A stretch of DNA of 64,000 nucleotides from Galerina marginata (taxonomy: Eukaryota; Basidiomycota; Agaricomycetes; Agaricales; Galerinaceae): assembly GCA_023014335.1 (NCBI GenBank), contig JAECYW010000017.1, positions 806,001 through 870,000 on the forward strand, written 5' to 3'. Below the pieces are notes generated by a model. The model saw nothing but the letters and a program-made list of their open reading frames with translations. It did no database searches and was not told the origin of the DNA. Within the stretch, counting starts at the first letter, position 1. The number at the start of each line of letters is the position of its first letter. Below are positions 1 to 11,705 of the stretch, in pieces. The position numbers and the translations under genes are program-made.

Positions 1-2
1 AC

Positions 3-143
3 GAAGCCCTTTGGATGTATTTGAGGGTAGCCCTCGAAAACCTGCGCACTGACGACCGAACAAAGATCCTCGAAAAAGTGCAGTCAGAAAGCAGTCTTTC
101 ACCCCGCTTCAAACGACGTCTCCTTGACTGGTTTTCAAGATGA
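3..143 (+). CDS. C-terminal end of an unidentified protein (5' part outside window)
   Basis: Reading from base 3, an open frame of 46 codons ends at TGA 141-143 with no start, so it is the last exon of a gene lying to the left. The peptide is helical and charged (starts EALWMYLRVALENLRTDD, ends LLDWFSR). It looks like the end of an alpha-helical repeat or scaffold protein. I do not recognise the family. The MITE begins 55 bp after the stop. Confidence 0.5.
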   Translation, partial: EALWMYLRVALENLRTDDRTKILEKVQSESSLSPRFKRRLLDWFSR

Positions 144-197
144 AAGATTCAAATTTCCACCAAGTTACGTATTGACATCATCTGGATCTGAATATGC

Positions 198-575
198 TAC
201 AGTCATCCACCGGCTAATGTTACACCACCACTGAGTGTTACACTTTCATAACTCGTCCAAAAGTGCCTGTTTTTCAATGAAATAAATTTGTCCTGTGAGC
301 TGTGTGCAATCCCTATGACCTTGCAAATTTTCAGAGGGAATGGATAAGATTTCACTAAGAAATGGCGAGCCCAAAATCCTTCAAATTGGCTCACCACCCA
401 GTGTTACACGGGAATAACTTTGCGAGAAGTGGACAGAATTACCTGAAATTTTGACTGAAGGAACTAATTGAATTATAAAGAATTATCATATAGTTTGTAG
501 TGGATAAAGGTGAGGCCAAGAATTTTGATTTTGATTTTTAAGTTTTGGTGTAACATTAGCTGGTGCATGACTGTA
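198..575. mobile_element. MITE, non-autonomous pogo/Tc1-mariner-type element
   Basis: Bases 200-230 (CAGTCATCCACCGGCTAATG...) and the reverse complement of 544-573 (CAGTCATGCACCAGCTAATG...) match at about 28 of 30 positions, so they are terminal inverted repeats. Each end is flanked by TA (198-199 and 574-575), the target duplication used by Tc1/mariner/pogo transposases. The 374-bp element carries no transposase frame, so it must be mobilised in trans. Just inside the left repeat the block CACCACTGAGTGTTACAC is echoed near 390-407 as CACCACCCAGTGTTACAC, a sub-terminal repeat. Inference: a MITE related to Fot1/pogo elements. Confidence 0.85.
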
Positions 576-2645
576 TTGAGGGGAATGAATTGGCGAATAT
601 TTCACCTTGCTGAAAGCAAGGTCCCTGTACCCACCTAAATTCACGTTTAAGGAAATTTTTGTTGCCATCATGATTGTTGGTCATGTTTGTCTTTGAGGCC
701 TAAACCCTGTTTGCACTTGTTATTTATACTACCCATCCCCCGTTCCTTAGAATCTCAAATGTTGCAATCAATGATGCCATCAACATTCACGATCGCACCG
801 AAAGACTTGCGGGCCTTTGACGCTCGCCAAGGCCTAATCATCCTATCTTACTCGTGCGACAAGCGATAGGCTACCACTGCACTGGCATGGCCAATGCTAT
901 GTATGTCGGCGACGAGCAGCGCGTTAATCCACCCTTTCTTCAATTATCACCCTACAGCTTCCCTCACCTCACCTTGCCCTCTTTCACCCCACTGCCTCAA
1001 TTTTTTAACGAAAGGTGTATTGTTTTCCATTGGTAATCTACTGCCCGAACAAACGAGAACCGTTGCCGAGTGCCTCTCGCCACTTCAAGGCATGTGGGCC
1101 GGCACTGGAAGGACACGAGATGGGCAGAGTGATAAGAAGAGGGCAGCTGAAAGATGAAGGACAGTGAGGAGTTGGATAGAGGCAGGTACGATTTACTCCC
1201 AATCGCGAAACGATGGCGGCATGTCCGTGCTTCAATCTCCTGTCAAGGTAAGTTGGGTTGTTTTGGTATCATCTCGTTGTGCGAGCCACTTATCCACTCC
1301 ATGACAGGTTCAGCGACATTGCCCTCGCTGCTTCGAAGCAACCTCATCACTCCCTGCCTGTGGGGTACCGACCCGCCGCACCACGCTATGCCAAGGCCGG
1401 CTCCGGCTCCCAGAGCAACAGCAATCGCGGCTAATCGCGGCCAGCCAGAGAAACGCGACACCAGACACAAAAGGATAACAAACCTTTTGTCGCCCGCCAT
1501 CCTCACGTCTGCCAAGCCATCTCAACGTTGCATCTCGCCTTTCGCCTGTGGACATTGGTGGCCCACCGCTACGCCGCATCCGCCATTATGTTACTTGATC
1601 ACCAGCCTCGTTTGGCCAATGCCATGAATCCCGCTCCGCTATCAGGCCAAGGTCATTTTCGCCAAGAATCGACACAGCGAAACAACGCATTATGCCAAAG
1701 ACGATCGGACAGGAGAGGCGGGAACACTGTCAGTGATGACGAGGGAGGCAGGAAAATATGGCCAAGCGGCCATGGATGCAAGAGCTTGGTGTGTAAGTTC
1801 TTGCATCCCCTCCCTACTTTCAAGGTTAGTTTCACTTTGTTCGTCAAGTGCCAATAATAACTTTTTTTTAACTTACTCGTTGTCTTTTTGAAGGGCTTTA
1901 CGATACAAGGGACCGCCAACAAAACCGTTATCCCATCGCGAGCCCCTTGCAACCTGAGGGCTGCGGACTGACCTTCATTCCATGCATCATGATTGATTCA
2001 GCGGTTTAACAGAGACCCATGCGGCTTACTGCTCATCAACCAAGATCACCCCACTACCACCTCATGCCGCCTCTACTCCCAGCGGCCTTCCTTGTCCTAT
2101 GCTGACACTCACTGGCTCAACTTTGACCCTGGTATTGCCCGGCAAGCAGCAGTAGTCCTCTTCGGACGACAAGGAGAGCACGGTAGCTGCAATCTTGCTG
2201 GAACGTTTTCCGGCTTGTTGCCCATGCAAAATGTATGAACAATACGTCGGAGATGTGTATGTACTTAAACTAACCTTACTGGGGACGAACGAAGCAGTCA
2301 CCCGCGACCTAGTCCAATTTCAGATCTTTGCATTGGCACGGTAAGATTGAATTAAATGGCCAAGGAAGTGTTTGTATCTATTACTGGAAGCAAGGTGGTG
2401 TGTCGGCGAAGACGACGCCTAGTACATGAAATTTTATTCTTGAATTCGAGGTTGAGATAACATCATTTTATCTGATAAGATGTTTATCACATGACGCTTG
2501 ACGTGGACTTCGCGTGTCGTGTCGAAATTCAAATATGTATGTGAACCGTTTAGGTCTCCCGTGCGATCGACCACCCAATACCTCCTTGAAAGCTTGAACT
2601 ATGTCCCGACGCTGACCATCCATTCGAACCTCATAATAATTGAAA
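576..2645. other. 2.1-kb stretch without a resolved gene
   Basis: No recognisable protein. A well-formed intron-like segment (about 1247-1309, GTAAGT...GACAG) sits between two peptide-like stretches on the plus strand, and a plus-strand frame runs from 1154 to 1627, but no continuous product can be built. The stretch also holds the hairpin at 1774-1808 and the HRD3 promoter and 5' UTR. An unresolved lineage-specific gene or a non-coding transcript is possible. Confidence 0.3.
1774..1808. repeat. Long hairpin, 14-bp stem with 7-base loop
   Basis: GGATGCAAGAGCTT (1774-1787) is followed by a 7-base loop and AAGTTCTTGCATCC (1795-1808), which pairs at 13 of 14 positions. It lies in a gene-poor stretch and is not flanked by other repeats of the element at 198-575. 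Role unknown. Confidence 0.7.
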
Positions 2646-5600
2646 ATGGAACCCAAAAAGAAGCTCTGTTCCCGGAAGGCCAGTTGGCTAGCTTTCGGCC
2701 TCATTGCACTCGCTGGTAGTATCTCCTCGGCACAAGATACAGCAGGTCACAAATCTATCTCGGAAACCACTTATGTGAGTAGCGCAAGACTATAATGTTG
2801 TTTTCTCGTGCAAACGAGTCACCCAGGCTATCGGGGGCGCGACAACCACTAGTGTGCAACCAACCTCGTCAGAGAGTAGTTCAATTATCACAAAGCCGCC
2901 ACCAGTAAGTTATCATTTACCCTAGCTTGGAGCTACTTACCAAATCTTACGGAAGATACCTCCCTCGGTGCAGCATGATTTAGACCAAGCAGCGGAAGGT
3001 ATGATTCTACAAGCACTTTCAGGTCGCACAACATATTTAAGCAGAATTTCCCGACCCATAGCCGCTCGTGCATACAAGCAAGCAATGTCAACATTGACAT
3101 CACTAAGAGCTCACCCTCCCCTGCATACATTTGATCCTGCTCTTGCAAGTGGAAGCGGGAATTCGAAGTCGATATTCTCATCATTTCTCCCGAATCTACA
3201 AGGTCAAGGACCAATTGGAAGCGCGGTTCGCATTGTCCTGAAACTCCACAACTCCTTAACTCGTATCACGAACGTCTTCAGCCAAGAGGGGCTAGGTTTA
3301 GGATCAAAGAGGAAGGAGGAGGAGATGAAAGGCAAGGCCATTAAAGTCATAGATCTTCTTCAGCATTCTGCCGAATTGGGAAACACAGACGCGTTGTTCA
3401 CTCTTGCTCAGGTGTCACTGGTGAGTATCGCTACACCTCCTTCAAAGATATTCTCTTACTTCGTTGTCTGTAGTTCCCACCAACAATTCATTTTACCTTG
3501 GATCCTGAATTGGCATATCATTCGTTTTTCGCACATACTTCTATGACTGGGAATGCAACCTCGCAATCATATCTATCGTTCTTTCATGCTGCGGGATACA
3601 AAGGCGTTACTCCTGTCAATCAAGGAAAGGCTCAACTATATACCACATTTGCGGCGAATGGTGGAGACAAAGGCGCGCAGATGGCACTAGGGTATCGATA
3701 CTGGACCGGCATTGGAACCTTAGAGAGCTGCGAGCGTGCACTTTCATGGTATGGAAGTGCCGCCGAACAAGGTATATCCTGATTTTATTTTTTACTCGTT
3801 GCCCAGTTGCTGACTTGGACAAGTCATGGCGAAATACCTGTCAGGTCCTCCAGGCGGTCGTTCTCTACCTCAAACAGCAACACGTTTGTCAGATCTAGCA
3901 GGTGGAATTTATGGCCCTGGGGCAAGCGTTGCGTCGACTGGATTGAACGCTCAGCGACCCGCTATCAAGGCCGGAGTAGCCCGTGCTGCAGGAGAGACCT
4001 GGGAGGATGTTCTTGAGTACTATCTTGTAAGTTCTGTTATTAGTGGCCTTTCTTCCACTCTGACTGACTACACAGTTCAACGCTGATCGTGGCGAAATCG
4101 ACTTCGCATTTCGTCTGGGTAAAATCTTTTACCAAGGAAGTATTTATGCTTCGCCTGGAGGCATAGCTTCAGGAAGCGAAGGCGTTGGCGCTATTCCACG
4201 TAACTTCAAGTCGGCACGGAGGTACTTCCTCTTGATAGCCCGCCAAGTCTGGCCGCACGACCCGCCCAACCCGATCCAACTCAAGGATGAACACAAGCCG
4301 GTTGGATATGCCGCTGCGAGTGCTGCTTACCTTGGTAGGATGCACCTCCGAGGTGAGGGTGTCAAGGTCGACTACGCGATGGCAAAAGCCTGGTTCGACC
4401 GAGGTGCTGATCATGGTGATCGCGAATGCCACAACGGGTTAGGGATCATATACCGAGACGGACTCGGTGTGAAGACGGATGTAAAACAAGCTATGGCTCA
4501 CTTCAATGTTGCTGCTGGACAAGAACTTGCAGAGGCTCAAGTTAATATTGGAAAGCTGCATTACAGTCAGTGCCTTTCTAACTGCATCATGAAATTCCAC
4601 TGAAATGCCTATCTGAAGATCGCGGCGAGTTGGCGCTAGCGACGACCTACTTTGAGACCGCAATTCGCAATGGTTCTCCATTCGAGGCATTCTATTATCT
4701 TGGAGAAATCCACTCTGCACAGGCTTCAAATTCTGGCATGCCATCTCACGTATCCTCTAGCTCTTGCGCAATGGCAGTTTCTTTCTACAAGCATGTGGCG
4801 GAACGTGGAGTTTGGGAGGATGATCTCCTCCGTGATGCCGAAATCGCTTGGATGTCCGGGACTGACCAAGGCAAGGAAGTGGCCATGCTAAAGTGGTGGA
4901 TTGCTGCAGAGAGAGGGTATGAGATTGCACAGAACAATCTGGCTTATGTTCTGGATCAGGGTACGCGTTCAATGTTTCAAAAAAAGTGTTGCCAAAATAC
5001 TTACCTACCCTCTAATTTCCAGATAAAAGTATATTGCGTCTGACAAGGTTCTCGCCAATGACACCTTCTAAAGATCACGCTAGCCTCGCTCTCACTCAGT
5101 GGATCCGTGCTGCGGCTCAGCGAAACATTGATGCCCTGGTAAAAGTTGGGGACTACTACTACCATGGGCTAGGAGTTGCAGAAGAGTCGGAGCAGTCCCG
5201 TCTTGAGAAGGCTGCGAGGTATTACCAGTCAGCATCGGACACACAAATGAGCGCTTTGGCGATGTGGAATTTAGGATGGATGTACGAAAATGGGGTCGGC
5301 GTTTCTCAGGTAATTCCATTGATGATTTTCTTAAAATCGGATTAATAATATCCGACCTTCTGCAGGATTTCCATCTCGCTAAACGGCATTATGATTTGGC
5401 GTTGGAAACTAATTCAGAAGCGTATTTGCCTGTGGTCCTTTCGCTTGCCAAACTTTACATGCGCAGTGCATGGCATACATTAATGGGAGGCACAGGTGGT
5501 CTTAATCTTTGGGGCCCAGATGACGACGAGTTGGGTAAGGCTTTAACTTGACTCATTCTTTCAAATATTTTATCAACGTACTTCGATTAGCCAAACCGAC

Positions 5601-6158
5601 TCAAGGACAGCAGATAGACGATGGCAAACAGAAGGCAGGTATTGAAGACGGCGCGCACGATGACGATATTGGATATCGGGAGGAAGAAGATGGACCCTGG
5701 TACTTTGGCAAAGCGAAGGAAGAATTCCAACGCCGGGGTGGGCAGACCGCTACTCGGCGACGAGGGGAAGAGGAGGACCCAATTCAGGTTGGTGTTTACT
5801 TTGTCTACCCGAGTCTTTAATTGATATCAAAATTGAACAGTGGGCCAGGGAACGTCGTGACGCGGAGCGAGAACGTGAAGGAGACTTTGGACCCGAGGAT
5901 TACTTCGACGGTACGATACGAGGAGGCAACCGCGAGGACGTCGAGATCGATGAATTCGGGGAGACCATAGTTCTGGTTTTGCTGTGTCTGGTGATCTCTC
6001 TTCTACTCTACATTCGGACTCGTATTGTGGAGAGAATGCGGCGTGATCAGCGCGAGCAGGGGCAAGCGGGTGACCAACAAGCCCCTCCGAACGGAAACGG
6101 AGGGTTGTTTCCTCCACCTGGAGATCCTGCGCGAGCTGATTGGGCTATACAGCGTTGA
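2646..6158 (+). CDS. HRD3: HRD3/SEL1L-like component of the ER ubiquitin ligase complex
   Basis: Eleven exons (2646-2774, 2827-2904, 2956-3420, 3474-3771, 3824-4026, 4076-4565, 4619-4960, 5023-5309, 5366-5534, 5591-5787, 5841-6158) join without frame errors into 991 codons. The N-terminus is a signal peptide (Lys/Arg-rich start, then WLAFGLIALAGSISSA). The middle is a series of Sel1-like TPR repeats with alanine and Gly-Tyr/Trp-Gly signatures (ALGYRYWTGIG, GLGIIYRDGLGV, GDYYYHGLGV, NLGWMYENGVGV). A single membrane span (IVLVLLCLVISLLLYI) precedes a short basic Pro/Gln tail. This order matches Hrd3/SEL1L, the luminal substrate-recruiting partner of the Hrd1 ubiquitin ligase in ER-associated degradation. 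It is longer than yeast Hrd3 (about 830 residues), partly through an acidic linker before the membrane span. The start was chosen because it opens the signal peptide directly. Confidence 0.92.
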
Positions 6159-6402
6159 TGTATTATATAATTTTAGAAATACAAGTGTGGCGACTCCGAC
6201 CGCAAAGAACGGAGAGCAGTATTTGTAGATATTTGGCAGCGACCCTACGCACGTGGAATTGGCTTGAGACCAAATGTAAGGACGCGCTTCTCATTTATTA
6301 TCGCATTGGCACCTCGACGGACTTGCTGGTCTGCCTAGCCACGGAACATCACCTTCTCTTACTTAACTTATTCTTTACATATACCTCAACCCCTAGCCTA
6401 GC

Positions 6403-7356
6403 ATGGCGTTTGACTTTGGATCTTTGGAACCTCGGATTCATCAAATTCTCTCCGCACCCGGAACGGATTTGGCTACTATCAGTGCAAAGCGCGTCAGGCG
6501 ACAGCTACTCGATATGGATCCCTCTTTGACAGGCAGAGTTCTTGAGGGAGAACAAGGAGGAAGTGGATGCCGTCATTGCAACTGTATTTGAGAAGGTGAG
6601 CGGTGGGGTAGGGGTTGAGGCAGCTAGCGATGGCATGGAACCTGAGGTAGAGGAGACGAAACCCAAATCACGTAAACGGAAGCAAGAGGACGATGGCGAA
6701 GTCCCGGAAGACGGGGATGAAGATACAACGATTCAACCCTCTCCACCACCAAAGAAACCAAAAAAGTCTTCCAAAAATGGGCGAGAGCTCAGCGATGCCG
6801 AATTGGCTCGGAAACTGTCAAGCGAAATTAATGGTCGTTCTACAAGGACCGGTGCGAAGGGTCGCGGTAGCTCTAGTGCAGGAAAGAAAGGCTCCAGAGC
6901 AAAGAAGAGCGCTGCCACAGTAGATTCTGACGACGATAGCGAAGACGGCACTCGAAAGCGAACTAGGAAGAAATCTGCAACCGGCACCGGAGCAAAAGGT
7001 GGCTTTGGAAAGGAGTTTGCTCTAAGGTAACGTTAATTTGTTCCATACGATGACAATATACTTACCCGGTTTATCCGATTACACTCAGTGAACCACTGGC
7101 GGCTTTAATTCAAGTCGATAAACTATCGCGGCCACAAGTGGTTAAACAACTCTGGGTATATATCAAAGGAAACGAGTTACAGAACCCTGAAAACAAACGC
7201 GAGATTTTATGCGACGGGCAAATGCGAGCCGTCTTCGGAGTAGACAAAATTGACATGTTTAAGATGAACAAAGTGTTGGGACAGTGAGTGGCCTTTCTGT
7301 CGCGAAGAATTTGTAGCTTGAACTTTCCAACTAGGCACTTGCACGAGATCGAATGA
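6403..7356 (+). CDS. SWIB/MDM2-domain protein with N-terminal DEK_C domain (UAF30/TRI1 type)
   Basis: The product starts MAFDFGSLEPRIHQIL and has a DEK_C-type helical module, then an acidic/Lys-rich linker with nuclear-localisation-like clusters (KSRKRKQED, RKRTRKKS). The C-terminal SWIB domain includes SRPQVVKQLWVYIKGNELQ and VDKIDMFKMNKVLGQHL. Introns lie at 7027-7088 and 7284-7334. This architecture is shared by yeast Uaf30 (RNA polymerase I upstream activation factor) and Tri1, so a nuclear transcription or chromatin role is inferred. The DEK_C module is read in two frames: it starts in the frame of the ATG and ends (ENKEEVDAVIATVFEKV) one frame over. One extra base near 6531-6541 (the ...GGCAGAGTTC... 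stretch) explains this. Confidence 0.8.
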
Positions 7357-7802
7357 TCGGATACATGCCTCTGAGAGGCATCTGAATCCACTGATATCTA
7401 TTTTCATTCTGTCGACTGTCTCTCAAAATTGTTGCATTATCTTTTTCTATCTTCTCTCCTTCATCTCTGCTGTCCAATTAGCTCATCTCACGCTGTCCAA
7501 TGTATTTCTCTACCTTCAATCCAGCTTTTGCTCCAGCTACTGCTCCGAAACCATATTGATTTGACGCGCTCAACACTGTTCTACTTTCACCATTGTTACT
7601 GGACCATGAAAACTTATAGTATTAAGTTACAAACAGCATCTCCTGATTAATTGACCATACATCCAAAGATCTCAGTACCGGTTAAATTTGGTCCTTTGTT
7701 GGTACAGCCATCCGTTACAGTGATGATAATTAAAAATACAGTATTTCAGCAGGACAGTAACAATGAAGTGATAACAGGACATGCCGACTCGGAACTGAGA
7801 GG
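7357..7802. other. Convergent intergenic region
   Basis: Space between the 3' ends of the SWIB gene (plus) and the zinc-finger gene (minus). Pyrimidine-rich and AT-rich sequence suited to 3' UTRs. I see no gene or repeat. Confidence 0.4.
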
Positions 7803-9197
7803 TTAACCCTCCAGTGGGCTCCAGATTCCCGGGAGAGGAGGCTTGCCAGCGACACACAAATCGTAGAATTCTCGAGCGAAAGGAGGAGGCTCGTCCTTGC
7901 CCTGTAGTTTAGCGTACCGATTGCATGAGCTAGGGCACCCTGGTAATATGCCGTTTGAAGGCATCGCCCCGTGACAAAACCTCTCCGCAGCATGGGCAAG
8001 TGCGGGCTAACTTCTTATCTACGGTTGGGGTTTCGTGGACACTCTTAATATGCCGCAGCATATCGAAGTTCCGAGTAAACTGCACGGAGCAAAACCTGCA
8101 CTTGAATAATCCGTTCGCCTTTCTGCTTTTCTGCCGAGACCGTCCAGGCTGTGGCTTTTCTCCGGTTATAAAAAAAGTTTCGTCACCGTAGTTCTCATCA
8201 CAGAGTTCATCCCTTTCTTCGTTATTATTACCATCATAGGGCACTGTGTTTCCCACTTCTGTAACAGATGTCTGGGCTCGACTTGAAGACGCAGGCGGTG
8301 TTTCATCCACAAAAATATTCGCAGTTGAAGAAATAGCGCTGAAGTCCCAATTGTAGGCTTCATTGGTTGTTGAGCCGATTGCTACGAGAATGGGAGCCTT
8401 TGTAGGTGGGACAAGAGCCTTGACCCTCCGTTCTTCGACGTGACTAGGTGGCGGAGATGGGTGCTCTATTCGTATACTGGGATTGGGATCCATCTCGATG
8501 GGCTCGATCCTCGTCGTCATTACAGTGGAAACTACAGCATTTTGCGGATCTTCAGCAGGGTTGGGGGAGTGGCTCTGTCACTTTGACGGGGCTGGGTAGT
8601 GCGACGGGGCCACCTGGTGGTGCTAGGTCGCGAGGAACAGATATCGGTGACTTGTTAAAACTACTTGACGACGACGGAGTTGTGGTGTCATCCGAAGTCA
8701 ATGAGGGAGTGACATTCTGGACAGATCTTTGAGGGCGAAGTAGTCGTTGAAGGTCCGAAGAGGCGTCAGACTGCGCAGGGATCGCCAATCTTAAGTCAGA
8801 GTTTACATGAAAATGCCTTCAACTCTTGACACTTACAAACTCCCTCCCGAATAAATTGTTCGTCGTCCTCCGAAACAACGAAGAAAGGTCCGAAAGATCA
8901 GCATCTTTCCCTGCGCTACTGGTGCGCAGATGAGAAGTATGGTGTCGTTTGAATGTCGAGGTTGAGTCTTCGGAATGCCACCACTCGGCCTTGCTGAAGG
9001 AATATCGCAAGGAACTAGAGCGTATCAGCTCTCTACAAAAAGGGGCATTATAAACGTGAGCGCCTATACACTCTGATGCTAGTTTCTCACTGAGGAGACT
9101 CCTCGATCTCATAAATTCCCATTGGGGCCGATTCATCATCTAGATCGTCATCAATCATCGCCTTCAGCTTATCGTGCTGCACCAACGAATGAGGCAT
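7803..9197 (-). CDS. C2H2-type zinc-finger protein
   Basis: Reading leftwards: exon 9091-9197 (MPHSLVQHDKL..., acidic), intron 9033-9090, exon 8837-9032, intron ending at 8771, then a long final exon. The middle is Ser/Pro/Thr-rich and probably disordered. Near the C-terminus a classical finger is visible (CRFCSVQFTRNFDMLRHIKSVH), followed by a second one (CPCCGEVLSRGDAFKRHITR) whose second His position is taken by a later Cys. The tail ends FYDLCVAGKPPLPGIWSPLEG. Two single-base corrections are needed: the G run at 8563-8567 (one too many) and an extra base about 7930-7932, where the uncorrected frame hits TAG just after the second finger. A DNA-binding regulator is the likely role. No specific target can be named. 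Confidence 0.7.
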
Positions 9198-9501
9198 AGA
9201 AATTGGGTGTGAAGAAAAGGCGACAGAAACAAGAGCTGAAAACGGGCGCGGGTGCCGTTGCCACCGTATGGCGTACCATTGTTCAACTGAAGCGTTTTTT
9301 TATAATCCTTGATGTTAGGGCATGTGTCCGACTGTGGGCGTGTGCCATCAAGGATCGAACCTAAATTGGATCTGATTTTCTAAAAATGCAGGGGCGTGGT
9401 CGGAGGTCTGTATCAATGAAAAGCGAAAATTCCGATAATAATGCAATTGGGCAACTAGAAAGCTGGACAAGAAAGTAAGGGAAATTTTGTTCACTCTAAG
9501 G
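9198..9501. other. Intergenic region between zinc-finger gene and AKR copy 1
   Basis: Promoter side of the zinc-finger gene and 3' side of the first aldo/keto reductase. It holds a T-arm-like string (about 9354-9364) but no tRNA. Nothing else recognised. Confidence 0.4.
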
Positions 9502-11342
9502 TCAAGCATGTCCGATGATGTTCTGGGGTAAATAAGGCTCCTCTAGGAACTTCATTTCCTCAGCCGAGAGGGATACATGAACACCGGCTTTTACGGAACA
9601 GGGTTATATTCGCAGGCCCAAATAATGAAAGAAACCCATACCGATAATGTCTTCAAGATTCTTGAGACTTGTAGTGCCGACAATAGGCGCAGTAACTCCT
9701 AAAAGCCAAAGTTCAAGTCGATGACTGGTAAATAGGATGTGATGGGGAGGAACCTTCTTTGTGTAGACTCCAAGCAACAGCGATTTGCGCCATACTGACA
9801 TCTTTTTTTGCAGCAAGCTCCTCCACTCTATAAGGAGGATTTGAAGTTAGTGAGCAGTATACCGTCAACCAACAAAGCGACTCGCCTCTTCAATACAGCA
9901 GGGGTGCCTGTAGCTTCAGAGTACTTCCCAATAAAGCTATGACACAAAGCTCCATGAAAAGCATCGCGCAGAAGATGAATGGCTTACAAGTCTGTAGAGC
10001 CACGTGTGGTCTTATCTCCGTTCAGCGGTCTTGTCAAGAGCCCCCGAGCAAGGGGCGACCACGGAATGCAACCGACACCGAAGAACTAGTGCAACACAAA
10101 CAGTCAGAAATTTCTCGACGTCCGGAACGACGCTTCAAGAGACCTTCATGGTGGGGAACATTTCTCGTTCTTCTTCGCGATAAAGGAGGTTGTGATGGTT
10201 TTGCATCGAAATGAAAGGCGTGAGTTTGTTTTGGATGGCATAGTCTAACGGCTATGATATCAGAGTCGAATGCGAGCTGAAATAAGTGAAAACACACTTT
10301 GCATAGCATGGACTGCAATAAATCCATGTAAGTGTTGCAGACCAAAATGAAATAACTGAGAAGCTTACATTGCCACGCCCAGCATGAACTCATGCCAATG
10401 TAACGCACATATCCAGCTTTAACGACATCATGGAGGGCCTCCATCTATCCATAAACGATATTAGACATTTTCAAGTGACACTCCTGTATCGAGGCATACC
10501 GTTTCCTCGATTGGGGTGTTATTGTCAAAACGATGGCCTGTTTAGAGGAATGCGGTAAGTATACAACTTATATTGCAAGGGACATGAGGATATGCCAAAG
10601 AATATTACACTGCAAAACATCAACATAGTCCAACTGCAGACGTTCCAGACTGTGTTTTACAGCTTGGAATATGTGCTAGATATTTCGAGGATTACTAATT
10701 GCGTTCATTTCATTGGAGTGGGTTGTGGCTGCTCACTTTGCGGCTGAGTCCTCGCTGGTTGACATAACCAAGCTCCTCAGGGTCTTTTCCCAGAACGATC
10801 ATGTTAGTACCAAAATCGCGAGCCACCACATTATATAGCTGTGTAAATCGTCAGAAATTTAAATAAAACAAAAAAAGATCAAGAACGTGCCTTCGTCATA
10901 ACGACAATCTCGTCTCTGGGAAGCTTTAGTTGCTTGATAGCTTTCCCGAGGATAATCTCTGAAAGTCCATTGGAATACATCTAGAAAACCTTGACTTAGT
11001 ACACGCTCAACTCTGTAGACGCACGATTCAAACATCAGCTGTGTCGAAAGTTTGTATCCCAGCTTCATAACTGGAGAAATAGGGGTTGGGGTTCGTGAGT
11101 TAGAAATAGTGAAGTAAGATCTCGACTGACGCAAACTTGATGTGCTTAATGGCTTCTTCCTCTCCAAGTACCCATTTCTGCCAATCAGAGCTTCCATACT
11201 GCATGGTCCCAAGAATGATCTTGGAAACCTTTAGGCCAGAGTTTCCAAGTCGCACTATAGGTTCGCACTCAAGTCAGCGCTATCAGAAAACCCAAGGAAC
11301 AAATGCAAGACCATAAGGCATTTTGGGTTTTGCGTCTGTCAT
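9502..11342 (-). CDS. Aldo/keto reductase, tandem copy 1
   Basis: NAD(P)H-dependent oxidoreductase of the AKR fold. The start reads MTDAKPKMPYG. Family blocks follow in order: LGTMQYGSSDWQKW, FDTADMYSNG (with the catalytic Asp and Tyr), the catalytic Lys in VVMTK, LQCHRFDNNTPIEET (active-site His), VKAGYVRYIGMSSCWAWQ, FISMQNHHNLLYREEE, IPWSPLARGLLTRPL and VGTTSLKNLEDIIG, ending LPQNIIGHA. About ten short introns. The one after VVMTK begins with GC instead of GT (GC at 10889-10890). It resembles fungal aryl-alcohol dehydrogenase and versiconal-reductase-type AKRs; the true substrate is unknown. It is the most downstream of three head-to-tail copies. Confidence 0.88.
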
Positions 11343-11705
11343 GTTGATAACGATATTGAGTTAGACAGGGGGGGAAGAAAGATTGGGCCTCACAAGCGAG
11401 AAATCATCTTTGACTATAAGAACGTGATTTCGGGACAAAGATACATCCTTTGTTCCAGCTGACCAGGATACATTCTCAGGAGCTGGAATATCCATACAAC
11501 GGGCCCATAAAGGTCAAAAGTAGGTACATGAAGTAGACATGAATAGTACACCGTGAGAACATAAATATGCTCTGGCTGGCAGGCATTTTCGGCCCGCCAG
11601 GACGCTAGGTGCCGTTAACATCTAAGGACTGAAAAAAAAAGTGCAAGAAAGTGTTTATTGACGTTATCGATTTGTTATCAACCAGTCATACCCATCATCC
11701 AGCTT
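11343..11705. other. Intergenic spacer between AKR copies 1 and 2
   Basis: Promoter of copy 1 and 3' UTR of copy 2. No gene or repeat seen. Confidence 0.4.

Noticed and set aside
9340..9370. T-arm-like string resembling part of a tRNA
   Set aside because: No acceptor stem, D arm or anticodon arm can be folded around it.
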